64,000 nucleotides of DNA, taken from Streptomonospora sp. PA3 (GTDB lineage Bacteria; Actinomycetota; Actinomycetes; Streptosporangiales; Streptosporangiaceae). Both the position numbers and the translations under genes were made by a program. Below the pieces are notes generated by a model. That model searched no databases, had not been told where the DNA came from, and worked only from the letters and a program-made list of their open reading frames with translations. The stretch is taken from contig NZ_VTZW01000003.1 of the NCBI RefSeq assembly GCF_009728995.1, positions 160,341 to 224,340 of the forward strand, given 5' to 3'. Positions 55,596 to 64,000 of this stretch are shown piece by piece. Each line of letters begins with the position of its first letter. The first letter of the stretch is position 1.

Positions 55596-56483
55596 TCAGA
55601 CCCCGCCGCGCTCCTTGGTCTCGATCTGGTTCCAGAAGGCGGTCAGGGCCTCGGCCGTGGTCTCGGGCGCCTCGACGTTGGGGGAGTGGGCGGCGCCGGG
55701 GATGACCACGCGGTCGGCGCCGAGGTGGGCGGCCATCGCCGACTGCGCCTCGGGAGGCCAGGCGTCGTCGTTCTCCCCGTAGAGCACCAGCATGGGCAGC
55801 CGCGACTGGGCGAGCTCGGGCGTGCGGTCGGTGGCGTTGAGCAGTTCCTCGGCCATACGCACGAGCGCGTCGGGGTGGTTGGCGACCATGCGCTCGCGCA
55901 GGAACGCGTGGATCTCCGGGGAGACGCCGCTCGCTCGGGTCGGGGCGTCCAGGTGCTCGGCCCAGATCTCCTCCAGGCGCCGGCGGGTGCGCGCCTGGCC
56001 GATCGCCGCCACCAGGCGCTGGGCGTCGGCGGCGCGTGCGCCCCCGATGGCCGAGGGGCCCGAGCTCATCAGGGTGAAGGACAGCAGCGGCACGGTCGCC
56101 GAGATGACGGTCTCGCGGGCCACCAGGCCGCCGAAGGAGTGGCCGAGCAGGTGAACGGGGCCGTCGTCCAGCGTCAGCGCGACCTCGCCGACGATCCGGC
56201 CCAGGCCGACGCGGGTGTACTCCTCGGGGTCGACGAACCCGGGCGACTGGTACTGCCCGGGCATGTCGATGGCGGTCACCGCGCGACCGGCTGCGGCCAG
56301 CGTCTGCAGTAGCGCGATGAAGTCCTCTTTGCTGCCGGTGTAGCCGGGAACCAGCAGCGCCGGCTGCCGCTCGCAGCCGCCCGCCGCGGGTGTGGCCTGC
56401 AGCGCGGCGACGTCGCCCATGGGCGTGCCGACGGTCGTGTGCCGAACTCCGGGCGGAAGGCCCAGGAACCGAGGAGTACTCAC
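55596..56483 (-). CDS. alpha/beta hydrolase (295 aa)
   Basis: Nucleophile elbow LLGHSFGGLVARETV (GxSxG), oxyanion region LLVPGYTGSKEDFIALLQ, acid region LVLYGENDDAWPP and His in IPGAAHSPNVEAPETTAEAL. Lid helices are between residues 140 and 210. Typical of esterase-like members without a clear substrate. GTG 56483 is supported by a TATAGT box eight bases upstream. Confidence 0.85.
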   Translation of the reverse strand: MSTPRFLGLPPGVRHTTVGTPMGDVAALQATPAAGGCERQPALLVPGYTGSKEDFIALLQTLAAAGRAVTAIDMPGQYQSPGFVDPEEYTRVGLGRIVGEVALTLDDGPVHLLGHSFGGLVARETVISATVPLLSFTLMSSGPSAIGGARAADAQRLVAAIGQARTRRRLEEIWAEHLDAPTRASGVSPEIHAFLRERMVANHPDALVRMAEELLNATDRTPELAQSRLPMLVLYGENDDAWPPEAQSAMAAHLGADRVVIPGAAHSPNVEAPETTAEALTAFWNQIETKERGGV

Positions 56484-56491
56484 GTCGGCTC

Positions 56492-56497
56492 ACTATA
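56492..56497 (-). promoter_or_regulatory. leaderless -10 box (TATAGT)
   Basis: On the minus strand TATAGT ends 8 bases before the GTG at 56483; it is the closest match to the consensus -10 among the leaderless boxes in the window. Confidence 0.5.
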
Positions 56498-56708
56498 TGC
56501 GCCGTGGTGCGGCCGCCAGGGCGGGAGCGGGGCGCGCCGGGGGACCCCCGCCTGCCGTCGGGGCCCGGCTCGACCGGGTGGGGCGCCTGTGTCCGCCGGC
56601 CGGGCGGGGCCGGCGGATCCGGGCGGCCGGAGTCGGCCGGCGCCGTCACACCCCGGTCGCGGCCGACCGCGCGGTCGCGGCCGGCGCCGTCTCGCGGGCA
56701 GGCGGTGC

Positions 56709-58268
56709 CTAGCTCTGCTGGTCCCCGCCGTTCTGCTCGACACCGCCGCGGGTGCGCCGACGGCGGCGCCGGCGGGGGGCCGGGGTCTCGCCCGTCCCGC
56801 CGCTCTCGGCCCGGGAGCCGGACCCGGCCGTGCTTTCGGCCGCCTTGCCGGCGCCGGCGGATGCGCCCTTGGCCGGGCCCTCCGAGCGCCGGGTGCGGCG
56901 GCGGTTGCGGGAGCGCCCGCGGCGTTCGCCGGACTCCTCGCGGCCGCCCTTGCTCCCCTTGCCCGTGCGCTCGGTGCGGTGGCGGCCGGTGTCGCCGATG
57001 TCCTCGATCTCCTCGGCCTCCAGGCCCGCGCGCTCACGCCGCTCGGCGGCCAGGCGGCCCTTGGTGCCGGCCGGGATGCCCATCTCCTCGAAGAAGTGCT
57101 CGGAGGTGGAGTAGGTCTCGGGCGGGTCGGTGTGCGGCAGGTCGAGCGCGGTGTTGATCAGCTTCCAGCGCGCGACCTCCTGCCAGCTGATGAAGGTCAC
57201 CGCTGTGCCCGAGCGCCCGGCCCGGCCGGTGCGGCCGATGCGGTGGGTGTAGGTCTTCTCGTCCTCGGGGCACTCGTAGTTGACCACGTGGGTGACGTCG
57301 TCGACGTCCAGGCCGCGTGCGGCGACGTCGGTGGCCACCAGCACGTCGATCTTGCCGCTGCGGAACGCCCGCAGCGCGCGCTCGCGCTGGCTCTGGCCCA
57401 GGTCGCCGTGCACTGCCGCGGCGGCGAAGCCGCGGTCCTTCAGCTCGGCGGCCACCTTGTCGCAGGCGCGCTTGGTCTGGCAGAAGACCATGGTCAGTCC
57501 GCGGCCCTCGGCCTGGAGCAGCCGCCCCAGCATCTCGGGCTTGTCCATCGGGTGGGTGCGGAAGACGTGCTGCTCGATGTCGAGGATGCGGGTCTGGCCC
57601 GGATCGTCGTCGTCGCCGGCCCGCACGTGGGTGGGGCGCCGCAGGTAGCTGCGCGACAGGGAGACGATCTCGCTCGGCATGGTGGCCGAGAAGAGCATCA
57701 CCTGGCGCTCGTCGGGGATCTTGGTGAGGATCTTCTTGATGTCGGGCAGGAAGCCGAGGTCGAGCATCTTGTCGGCCTCGTCCAGCACGACCGCCGAGAC
57801 GTCCCGCAGGCTCAGGTGCTTCTGATTCTCCAGGTCGAGCAGTCGGCCGGGCGTGCCCACGACGACGTCGACGCCGCTCTTGAGGCCCTCGATCTGCGGC
57901 TCGTAGGCGCGGCCGCCGTAGACGGTGAGAATGCGCGCGCCGCTGCGCTTGGCCGCCGTGGTGAGGTCGGCGGCGACCTGGATGGCCAGCTCGCGGGTGG
58001 GCACCACCACCAGGGACCGCGGCCGCTTGGCCGAGCCCGGCGCCTCCTGCACGCGCTGCAGCAGCGGCAGCCCGAAGGCGAAGGTCTTACCGGTTCCGGT
58101 GCGGGCCTGGCCGATGATGTCGGAGCCCGCGAGGGCGAGCGGGAGGGCGAGGGTCTGGATCGGGAAGGGCTCGACGATCCCCTCGGCTTCGAGTGCATCC
58201 GCGATCTCGGCGTTCACACCGAGTCCGCGGAAGGTCTGTCGTTCTTCGTTGGATTCTGCGCTTGTCAG
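56709..58268 (-). CDS. DEAD-box RNA helicase with basic tail, probable CTG start (519 aa)
   Basis: Motifs: Q-motif TFRGLGVNAEIADALEAEGI with PFPIQTLALPLAL, Walker A ARTGTGKT, PTRELAIQ, TPGRLLDLE, VLDEADKMLDLGF, FSATMP, VFCQTKRACDK, ATDVAARGLDVDD and HRIGRTGRAG. The C-terminal 110 residues are arginine-rich, probably RNA binding. The conserved Phe of the Q-motif precedes GTG 58217, so that start is too short. In frame, CTG 58268 (LTSAESNEERQTF) has GAGGAGG eight bases upstream. The ATG at 58275 is in another frame. Confidence 0.88.
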   Translation of the reverse strand: MTSAESNEERQTFRGLGVNAEIADALEAEGIVEPFPIQTLALPLALAGSDIIGQARTGTGKTFAFGLPLLQRVQEAPGSAKRPRSLVVVPTRELAIQVAADLTTAAKRSGARILTVYGGRAYEPQIEGLKSGVDVVVGTPGRLLDLENQKHLSLRDVSAVVLDEADKMLDLGFLPDIKKILTKIPDERQVMLFSATMPSEIVSLSRSYLRRPTHVRAGDDDDPGQTRILDIEQHVFRTHPMDKPEMLGRLLQAEGRGLTMVFCQTKRACDKVAAELKDRGFAAAAVHGDLGQSQRERALRAFRSGKIDVLVATDVAARGLDVDDVTHVVNYECPEDEKTYTHRIGRTGRAGRSGTAVTFISWQEVARWKLINTALDLPHTDPPETYSTSEHFFEEMGIPAGTKGRLAAERRERAGLEAEEIEDIGDTGRHRTERTGKGSKGGREESGERRGRSRNRRRTRRSEGPAKGASAGAGKAAESTAGSGSRAESGGTGETPAPRRRRRRRTRGGVEQNGGDQQS

Positions 58269-58283
58269 GGCTCATGCCTCCTC

Positions 58284-59059
58284 TGGGCGGGCCGCAATTT
58301 GCGTCGTGGCCGTGATGTGCGGCGGACGGGGCCCGGGGCCGGGCCCGTGTGCTCGTGGCGCTCGTTTCCGGTCGCGGGCTCGGCGGGCGCGGCTCGGAGA
58401 CCGCAGGGGTCTCCGGCGCGCCCGGCCGGCGCGGTTCGGGAGCGGATGCGAAGCCGTCCGCCTTCTGTCGTCGGCGTCAGCGGCCGCCGGGTGCGGGCGG
58501 GACTGCGGTGCGTGCGTGGAAGGGTCTTCCGCACGGTCACGCTCCTTGCCTGCCGGGGTCCGGCAGTCTGTGTCCCGGCACGTTCGGGCGGTCGCCGCCG
58601 AGGCTTGTCCGTTCGCCTGGCGCTGCCGGCGCAGGCGAGGTTGTTGTCATGGTCCGCCGCGGAGCGGTACCGCGCGGCGGCGGCCGGGGGGACCCGCGAA
58701 TACCGCCGCGCTCGAACCTCCCGGCAGCCCGCGCACCCGCAGGGGTGCCGGAGGGCTGCGGCGAGGGCTCCGCGCGATGGCCGACTCCTGGCGGCCACTG
58801 CGACAGATTCTATCCTGCCGCTCCTCTGCAGGATATGCCGCCTTTGAGCACCGAGAGGGAAAACGGTGTCACTCTCGCGAACCTCCCCCGTCTCACATGG
58901 CAAACACACGGCGGCGGCGGAAAAGTCCCGCGGGCCGATCCGGCTCGCGGGGAGCGATAACCTGTCGGCCATGACCATGCGTGCTCGGGAGCGAATGGAG
59001 TGGGCGGCGCGGGCCGCCGCGGCCCGGTGCGCCGCCGGTTCTGCGACGGGTGGGCCGCG
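58284..59059. other. long divergent intergenic region
   Basis: About 780 bases between the helicase and the ferritin-like gene. No convincing gene: the open minus-strand frame is Arg/Pro-rich low-complexity. An AT-richer patch at 58790-58880 (GATTCTATCCTGCC, GAGAGGGAAAACGG) is a promoter candidate. DEAD-box helicase genes often carry long 5' leaders. Confidence 0.5.
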
Positions 59060-59803
59060 GTGAGCGAGCGGAGTCCCGCGGCCCCCGGCGCGGCGGGCGC
59101 CGCCGCGGCCGGTCCCGGTGTGATCGACCTGCTGGGCCTGCTGGCCTACGCGCGCCTCGTCGCCTTCTTCCGGCTGGCCGACGACGCCGAGCTGGCCCCG
59201 ACCCTGGCGAGCAAGGGCGCGCTGGCCGACCTCGCCGCCGCCGAGCACGCCAACTACCGGCGGCTGCACGACCGCCTCGCCGAGCTGGGCGCGGACCCGG
59301 AGTCGGCGATGGAGCCGTTCGTCGTGCCGCTGGACGCCTGGCACGCGCGCACCGAGCCGCAGAGCTGGCTGGAGAGCCTGGTCAAGGCCTACGTGGGCGA
59401 CGGCATCGCCGACGACTTCTACGGCAAGCTCGCCGAACTGTGCGACGAGCAGACCCAGGAGCTGGTCCGGGGCACGCTCGTGGACTCCGGGCGCGCCGAG
59501 TTCGTCGCCGCCCAGGTGCGTGCGGCCATCGCCGATGACCCGCGGCTCGCGGGGCGGCTGTCGCTGTGGGCCCGCCGGCTGGTGGGTGAGGCACTGAGCC
59601 AGGCGCAGAGCGTCGCCGCGCGCCGCCCCGAGTTGGCGGCTCTGCTCGGCGCGGGCGCGCGCGGTACGGCCAAGGACGCGGACTCCGGTGCCGACGGCGC
59701 CGAGGCGGCCGAGGCCGCCGATCTCGCCGCGGTGAGCCGGATGTTCGCCGACCTCACCGAGGGCCACACCGCGCGGCTGGAAGCCATGGGCCTCAACACC
59801 TGA
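59060..59803 (+). CDS. ferritin-like-fold protein (247 aa)
   Basis: The core LLGLLAYARLVAFFRLADDA, LADLAAAEHANYRRLHDRLA, LVKAYVGDGIADDFYGKLAE and VGEALSQAQSVAARR gives the four-helix pattern with AEH and related Glu/His of ferritin-like/MiaE-like actinobacterial proteins. It is found beside the same DEAD-box helicase in other actinomycetes as I recall. Metal ligands are only partly visible, so catalysis is not assured. GTG 59060 preferred; ATG 59000 gives an Arg-rich leader. Confidence 0.75.
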   Translation: MSERSPAAPGAAGAAAAGPGVIDLLGLLAYARLVAFFRLADDAELAPTLASKGALADLAAAEHANYRRLHDRLAELGADPESAMEPFVVPLDAWHARTEPQSWLESLVKAYVGDGIADDFYGKLAELCDEQTQELVRGTLVDSGRAEFVAAQVRAAIADDPRLAGRLSLWARRLVGEALSQAQSVAARRPELAALLGAGARGTAKDADSGADGAEAAEAADLAAVSRMFADLTEGHTARLEAMGLNT

Positions 59804-59919
59804 AGGCGGCGCGCGGGCCGGGCACCGGGGGCCGCCGCGCCCGGTGCGCAGCGCCGTGCCCAGGGAGTCCGCCGTGCGGGCCGCACAATGGCGCGTCACG
59901 ATTTCTTCTTGTTTTCGTA

Positions 59920-59925
59920 TATAGT
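59920..59925 (+). promoter_or_regulatory. -10 box (TATAGT) in an AT-rich patch
   Basis: TATAGT at 59920-59925 lies in the AT-rich stretch 59900-59930. A TCACGA 18 bases upstream is a poor -35. The following transcript has a leader of about 40 bases. Confidence 0.45.
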
Positions 59926-59969
59926 CGGTCGCGTTCTTCTCCCCGTCCCCGGTACAGAGGTAGCGATCC

Positions 59970-60281
59970 ATGCGTCCTGGGTTCTTTGCCGAAGGCCCGC
60001 TGGCCCGGCTGTCTCGCGAGTTCGGACTGCTCGGTCCCCTCGGCGACTCCATTGAGCCCTGGATGACCGCTGAACTGGACCAGCACGCCGCCGCGGTGCG
60101 CGACTCGATCGCCGCCGACGGGGGGAGCATCACCCGCCTCAGCCTCTCCCGCTACCTCGACGGGTTCATGGACGGCTGCCGCGAACGCGGCTGGCACTCC
60201 TCCTGCGACGGCTACGACTGGGAGACCCTGCGCGTGCTCGCCGTGTGCAGGCTGGCCAAGGAACACGGTTTCGTCCGCTAG
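59970..60281 (+). CDS. small helical protein, possibly DUF6401-like (103 aa)
   Basis: MRPGFFAEGPLARLSREFGL then WMTAELDQHAAAVRDSIAAD, SLSRYLDGFMDGCRERGWHS, RVLAVCRLAKEHGFVR. The DQHAAAVRD phrase recalls DUF6401, which is associated with natural-product loci. The domain DYDWETLRVLAVCRLAKEHG-like is common in a second actinobacterial small family. No function. The gene has an AT-rich promoter unlike its neighbours, which may mean recent gain. Confidence 0.6.
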   Translation: MRPGFFAEGPLARLSREFGLLGPLGDSIEPWMTAELDQHAAAVRDSIAADGGSITRLSLSRYLDGFMDGCRERGWHSSCDGYDWETLRVLAVCRLAKEHGFVR

Positions 60282-60527
60282 GTTTGGTCTCATTCCCCGC
60301 TTCCGGACGGGGGCCGGGCCGCTGCGGCGGCGATCGGCGAACCCCTCCGCGGGCGTGGTGACTGAGCGTAGGCTTGGCCCGATCCGGCGTGGCCACGCAG
60401 ATCGCGGCAGAGGCGCACCGGCGCGTCGGCGTCCCGGAGCCGGGTGCCGGGACCGCAGCCATTCGCGAGGGACCGCACTCTGGGACGAGTACGCGCGGTG
60501 CTCCGCACCGCAAGAAAGGAAGAGCGC

Positions 60528-60776
60528 ATGGGGAGCGGCCGGCATGGTGCGGCGCGACCGCCGATCGGCGTCCTGATTCAGCAGGATCGCGTCGACTTCT
60601 CTCTGTTCACGTCGATCATCGTGGTCGCCTTGGCGGTCATGGTGCTCATCGGGGCCGGCCTGGCGAGCGTCGCCTTCTGGCTCGCCGTCATTCCGGTCCC
60701 CGTCTCCGCGGCGCTCATCGTTCGCCGCATCAACCGGCTGGCCCGCGAAGAGCTCGGCGACGACGAGCTGCTCTGA
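60528..60776 (+). CDS. small two-helix membrane protein (82 aa)
   Basis: AAAGGAAGAG precedes ATG 60528. After 28 polar residues come two hydrophobic segments (LFTSIIVVALAVMVLIGAGL, SVAFWLAVIPVPVSAALIV) and a short charged tail (RRINRLAREELGDDELL). No family recognised. Confidence 0.65.
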   Translation: MGSGRHGAARPPIGVLIQQDRVDFSLFTSIIVVALAVMVLIGAGLASVAFWLAVIPVPVSAALIVRRINRLAREELGDDELL

Positions 60777-60912
60777 GGCGCGGGCGGCGGGTCGGCGGCG
60801 CGTCCCGTCCGCCAGCCGCCACCACGCACCGAGGGGCGGGGCCGCCGGGCGGCCCCGCCCCCTGCATGAGGTCGGGTCGGATTCGCCGGCGCCGCGGGCG
60901 CCGGCGGTGCGA

Positions 60913-61725
60913 TCACCGCTCGGGCGGGCGCGGCGGCTGCTCGGGGCCGCCCATCGGCGCGGTGCCGCGCGAGGTGGGCTCGCGCTGCGCCTGCTGCGGG
61001 GCGCCCTGGGGACCCTGCTGCATGGCGTCGGAGCGCCCGGCGCGGTAGCCGGTCTCCTCGCGCATCCGCCCGGTCTCGCGCTCGGCGGTGTCCAGCCAGT
61101 TGTCCCAGCGCGCCTGCATCGGCTTGATCAGGCCGCCGCCGACCCCCACGACGATGATGCCGCCGATGGTCGCCAGCACGGCGATCAGCACCGGCGTGGT
61201 GACGGTCGTCGCCACGTTCATCTGGTTCAGTGCGGCGATCACACCGAGGCCCATGATGAAGATGCCGGCGATGTTGCCCAGGAGCCGCCCGTAGCCCACG
61301 CCGGACAGCGCGCTGGAGATGATGTCGCGCGCGGCCTTGGCGATCATGCCGGCCACCACGATGATGACCAGCGCGATGATGGCGAGCGGGATCCAGCTGA
61401 CCACGGCGTTCAGCAGCTGGGTGATCGGGTTGTTGGGGCCGAACACGCTGAAGGCCAGCTGCAGCGTGATCAGGACGCCGACGTAGTAGACGATCCGGCC
61501 GCACAGCTGGCTCGCGCTGTAGCGGCTGCGCTGCAGGTACTCACCCACACCGCTGCGGTCCAGCCCGCGGTCCAGGCCGGCCTTGGCCAGCCCCTTGCCC
61601 ACCAGCCGACCGACGATCTTGCTGATGATCCAGCCGATGACCAGGATCACCAGGAATGCCGCCAGCAGTGGAACGAAGGTGACGACGGCGCTCCAGGCGT
61701 CCGTTAACCCCTGTTGGATGTTCAT
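60913..61725 (-). CDS. TM-helix (MscS-related) membrane protein (270 aa)
   Basis: Five hydrophobic segments including VTFVPLLAAFLVILVIGWII followed by SKIVGRLVGKGLAKAGLDRG, the PF05552-type helix repeat seen in CmpX and related mechanosensitive-channel-like proteins. No MscS pore domain follows; the C-terminal 60 residues are polar. ATG 61725 has GGGGGTG upstream. A stress- or osmotic-related channel role is inference. Confidence 0.78.
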   Translation of the reverse strand: MNIQQGLTDAWSAVVTFVPLLAAFLVILVIGWIISKIVGRLVGKGLAKAGLDRGLDRSGVGEYLQRSRYSASQLCGRIVYYVGVLITLQLAFSVFGPNNPITQLLNAVVSWIPLAIIALVIIVVAGMIAKAARDIISSALSGVGYGRLLGNIAGIFIMGLGVIAALNQMNVATTVTTPVLIAVLATIGGIIVVGVGGGLIKPMQARWDNWLDTAERETGRMREETGYRAGRSDAMQQGPQGAPQQAQREPTSRGTAPMGGPEQPPRPPER

Positions 61726-61962
61726 GCGATTCACCCCCATGGCGCCCCGCCGGTACCCGGGTCCCGGCCCGCGTCCGCCCGGCGAAACCGAGACGACTCT
61801 TTCTCATCTCGGCGACTACCCGGTATCGGACGCACCGAATCACCGGAGAGTGACGATTGACCACATAAAGTGACAATTTGCAGGTCATTGACCTGCTCTT
61901 GGGCAACCGTCGGCGTCCTGCGGGAATGCGCGCGGTCCGCGCCTTCGGGGGTGCTCCGGCGA

Positions 61963-62586
61963 TCAGCTCCGGGTTAGGTCCCAGCCGCTGATGCCGCGCC
62001 AGGCGAGTCGCGCGATGAGCTGCTCGGCGGCCTCCTGGGGGATGGTGCCGAAGTTACTCAGCCAATAGCGGGCACTGGTCTCGGCCATGCCGACCAGCCC
62101 GATGCTGAGCAGGTGCGCCTCCTCGTCGGAGATGCTGGTGTCCTGTCGGATCACGTCGCTGATGAGCTCGGCGCAGCGCTGCAGAGTCTGCTCGGTCTTC
62201 TCGCGGACCGCGGCGACGTTGCGCAGGTCGGACTCGAAGACCAGGCGGAAGGCCTCGCCCTCGCCGGCGACGAAGTCGAAGTAGGCGCGGAAGCTCGCCG
62301 TGACGCGCTGGCGGTTGTCGTCGGTGCTCTCCAGCGCCTCGCGCTGCTTGTCGACCAGCGCCTCGGAGTGCTGCTCCAGCAGTGCCAGGTACAGCTCCAG
62401 TTTGCCGGGGAAGTGCTGGTACAGGACGGGCTTGCTGACGCCGGCGCGTTCGGCGATCTCGTCCATCGCCGCGGCGTGGTAGCCCTGCGCGACGAAGACC
62501 TCCTGGGCGGCGGCCAGCAGTTGGCGCCTGCGCGCCAGCCGGGGCAGGCGGGTTCCCCGCGGGCGGGCGTCTGAAGGAGCTGTCAC
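61963..62586 (-). CDS. TetR-family regulator (207 aa)
   Basis: Helix-turn-helix: RRRQLLAAAQEVFVAQGYHA, AAMDEIAERAGVSKPVLYQH, FPGKLELYLALLEQHSEALV. The C-terminal ligand domain is typical in length (RVTASFRAYFDFVAGEGEAF, EAAEQLIARLAWRGISGWDL). GTG 62586 with GGAGGGTG upstream. The neighbourhood resembles SCO5170-like TetR genes near the DEAD-box helicase. Target unknown. Confidence 0.87.
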   Translation of the reverse strand: MTAPSDARPRGTRLPRLARRRQLLAAAQEVFVAQGYHAAAMDEIAERAGVSKPVLYQHFPGKLELYLALLEQHSEALVDKQREALESTDDNRQRVTASFRAYFDFVAGEGEAFRLVFESDLRNVAAVREKTEQTLQRCAELISDVIRQDTSISDEEAHLLSIGLVGMAETSARYWLSNFGTIPQEAAEQLIARLAWRGISGWDLTRS

Positions 62587-62804
62587 CGCAACACCCTCCG
62601 AACTCCTCGCGGCCTGGAGCCTGCCGCGCTCGACGACCTTGTCCTGGAACGCACCATCGGATCCGGTAACAACGGCCTCGACCCGGCGCACCGTCCCTAT
62701 CTTACTCGCACGTAGGTTCGGCGCCGCCAGCGGCCTGAAGGCCCCCGGCAGGCCCGCCCCCCGCCGGGGACGGGCCGGACCGGGAGGCCGTGCGCATCGG
62801 TCCG

Positions 62805-63005
62805 CTAGCGGTACTCGTCCTCGTCGAGCTCGATCTCCCGCAGCTGCTCGACGGCGTCGGCCTCGGACACCTCGTCCTCGGCGTCGAGCCGCCCCCGGCG
62901 GGTCCAGTCGTCCTCCTGGGAGGACAACTCGGCGCGCTGCTCGCTGAAGTCGGCGTCGCCGCTCTCGATGGGACGATCGATCTCGTCGTCCTGAGGCTCG
63001 GACAC
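62805..63005 (-). CDS. small acidic protein (66 aa)
   Basis: MSEPQDDEIDRPIESGDADF, SEQRAELSSQEDDWTRRGRL, DAEDEVSEADAVEQLREIEL, DEDEYR. Strongly acidic with no hydrophobic core, probably disordered. ATG 63005 has GGGGGAAGCACG upstream. Unknown function. Confidence 0.65.
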   Translation of the reverse strand: MSEPQDDEIDRPIESGDADFSEQRAELSSQEDDWTRRGRLDAEDEVSEADAVEQLREIELDEDEYR

Positions 63006-63240
63006 GTGCTTCCCCCCTGCGTGGTCGGGTCTCCCCTAACGGTACTCGCTCAACGTAGCGGGCAGCGGTGCCGGAAAGGAAAGCGCAGGACGGGGCGGAT
63101 CGGCGGTCCCGGCCCCGACGCCCGCTCTTGCGCGCCTGCGAGCGCGTTGTGGAGCATGGACGGGGTGCGGCGCCGGCGGATTCCGCTTCGCCCGGGCCTA
63201 CCCGTGCAGTGCTGCCGGCGATCCGCGAGGAGGGCCCACC

Positions 63241-64000
63241 ATGGCCGAGCCCATCGACCCCTGGCCGGGCGAGCTCGTCGATCTGGGCGACGGGCTGCAG
63301 GTCTTCGTCCGCTCCGACGCCTCGATCGAGGACCGGGGCGACCGGCGTAGGGCCGTCTACGTCCACGGCCTCGGCGGCTGCTCCGCCAACTGGACCGACC
63401 TGATGGGCGCCTGCTGCTCGGAGTGGGCCGGCGAGGCGCTCGACCTGCCCGGGTTCGGCGGCTCCCCGCCGCCGCCCACCGGCGACTACAGCATCGACGC
63501 CCACGCCGGCGCCGTCGTCCGCCTGATCGCCGCGGGCGAGCACCCGGTCCACCTGCTCGGCAACTCCATGGGCGGCGCCGCCGCGGTGCGCGTGGCGGCC
63601 GAGCGCCCCGACCTGGTGCGTTCGCTGACCCTGATCTCCCCGGCACTGCCCGATCTGCGGCCGCGGCTGCTCCCCTACCAGATGGCCGCCGCGCTGCTTC
63701 CGGTGCTGGGCCCGGCCGTCTACGGGATGCTGCAGCGCCGCCCGCCCGAGGTGCGGGTGCAGGAGACCTTCGCCACCACCTACTTCGACCCCTCCTCGGC
63801 GCCGCCGCGGCGGGTGCTGGAGGCGCTGGAGGCCGAGCGCGAGCGCGACGCCCAGCAGCACGCGAAGACCGCGGTCCTGCGCTCCCTGCGCGGCATGGTC
63901 GCCGAGTACCTGCGGCCGGGGCACCGGTCGCTGTGGGCCCAGGCCGCGCGCGTGCAGTGCCCCGTGCTGCTGGTCTACGCCACCGGCGACAGGTTCGTCG
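63241..64000 (+). CDS. alpha/beta hydrolase, cut by the window end
   Basis: Open from ATG 63241 to the last base (253 codons visible). AVYVHGLGGCSANWTDLMGA (oxyanion region), HLLGNSMGGAAAVRVAAERP (nucleophile Ser in GNSMGG), LTLISPALPDLRPRLL and the beginning of the acid motif (CPVLLVYATGDRFV). The catalytic His is beyond the edge. GGAGGG precedes the start. Substrate unknown. Confidence 0.85.
   Translation, partial: MAEPIDPWPGELVDLGDGLQVFVRSDASIEDRGDRRRAVYVHGLGGCSANWTDLMGACCSEWAGEALDLPGFGGSPPPPTGDYSIDAHAGAVVRLIAAGEHPVHLLGNSMGGAAAVRVAAERPDLVRSLTLISPALPDLRPRLLPYQMAAALLPVLGPAVYGMLQRRPPEVRVQETFATTYFDPSSAPPRRVLEALEAERERDAQQHAKTAVLRSLRGMVAEYLRPGHRSLWAQAARVQCPVLLVYATGDRFV

Noticed and set aside
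58087-58275. Programmed frameshift from ATG 58275 into the helicase
   Set aside because: No slippery sequence was seen and a CTG start with a strong ribosome site explains the frame more simply; a sequencing error remains possible.
58265-60133. 622-codon minus-strand frame covering the helicase leader and the ferritin-like gene
   Set aside because: It overlaps the ferritin-like gene antisense and reads as low-complexity; nothing supports translation.

Overview
The window is about 73% GC by eye, with codon third positions almost saturated in G/C and frequent GTG/TTG starts. It carries a mycothiol gene (mshB), a DivIVA-domain protein, the SigE/zinc anti-sigma/RseB/HtrA stress cluster, DUF3117 and a 7Fe ferredoxin. 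This is the chromosome of a filamentous actinomycete. The gene set and style fit the Nocardiopsaceae (Nocardiopsis/Streptomonospora type), but that family placement is inference. From memory, the order dapE, LOG protein, DivIVA protein, tag, DUF3117, O-methyltransferase, sigE, anti-sigma, htrA, mrp follows the Mycobacterium tuberculosis Rv1201c-Rv1229c segment, so most of 33-51 kb is conserved core.

Layout. 0-1 kb: two tandem copies of a palindromic repeat and two small GntR-type regulators. 1.1-11 kb: recD2 helicase, small hypotheticals, a cysteine-rich DUF5685-like protein, a NUDIX hydrolase, typA/bipA and an FAD monooxygenase. 11-19.5 kb: two different complete succinate dehydrogenase operons (sdhCAB, one on each strand) arranged divergently around a LysR regulator. 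19.5-22 kb: a SpoU-type methyltransferase, a small protein with a candidate amyloid-signalling tail, DUF3054, a 236-bp MITE-like element and a small exported protein. 22.4-29.5 kb: an S9 peptidase divergent from mshB, membrane proteins, an M50 protease, an unrecognised 444-residue protein, a stand-alone SH3-like domain and fdxA. 29.7-34.7 kb: dapC, dapD and dapE of the succinylase lysine/diaminopimelate route, broken up by repeats. 34.8-44.4 kb: LOG protein, DivIVA protein, tag, a Ser/Thr kinase with a membrane-anchored neighbour, an enoyl-CoA hydratase, DUF3117, pepA and an O-methyltransferase. 44.7-50.8 kb: sigE, anti-sigma, rseB-like, htrA, a deaminase and mrp. 51-64 kb: CPBP protease, DUF6758, PHP phosphoesterase, a metallo-beta-lactamase-fold protein that has lost its metal ligands, hydrolases, a DEAD-box helicase, a ferritin-like protein, a TM-helix channel-like protein, TetR, and an alpha/beta hydrolase cut by the window end.

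Non-coding structure. Four things stand out: (i) a dispersed family of nested palindromes (copies near 1, 272, 32.2, 40.4 and 49.5 kb) whose ends share a GGCCGTGTTTG-like terminus with the 236-bp element at 21.15 kb; (ii) a second repeat clustered at 32.0-33.6 kb that brackets dapD; (iii) a palindrome built around GATC-N-TGTACC, present exactly at three convergent gene junctions; (iv) many TANNNT boxes placed 6-10 bases before start codons, implying leaderless transcripts. I saw no tRNA, rRNA, CRISPR array, intact transposase or phage module. Statements about families are from recall; no searches were run.
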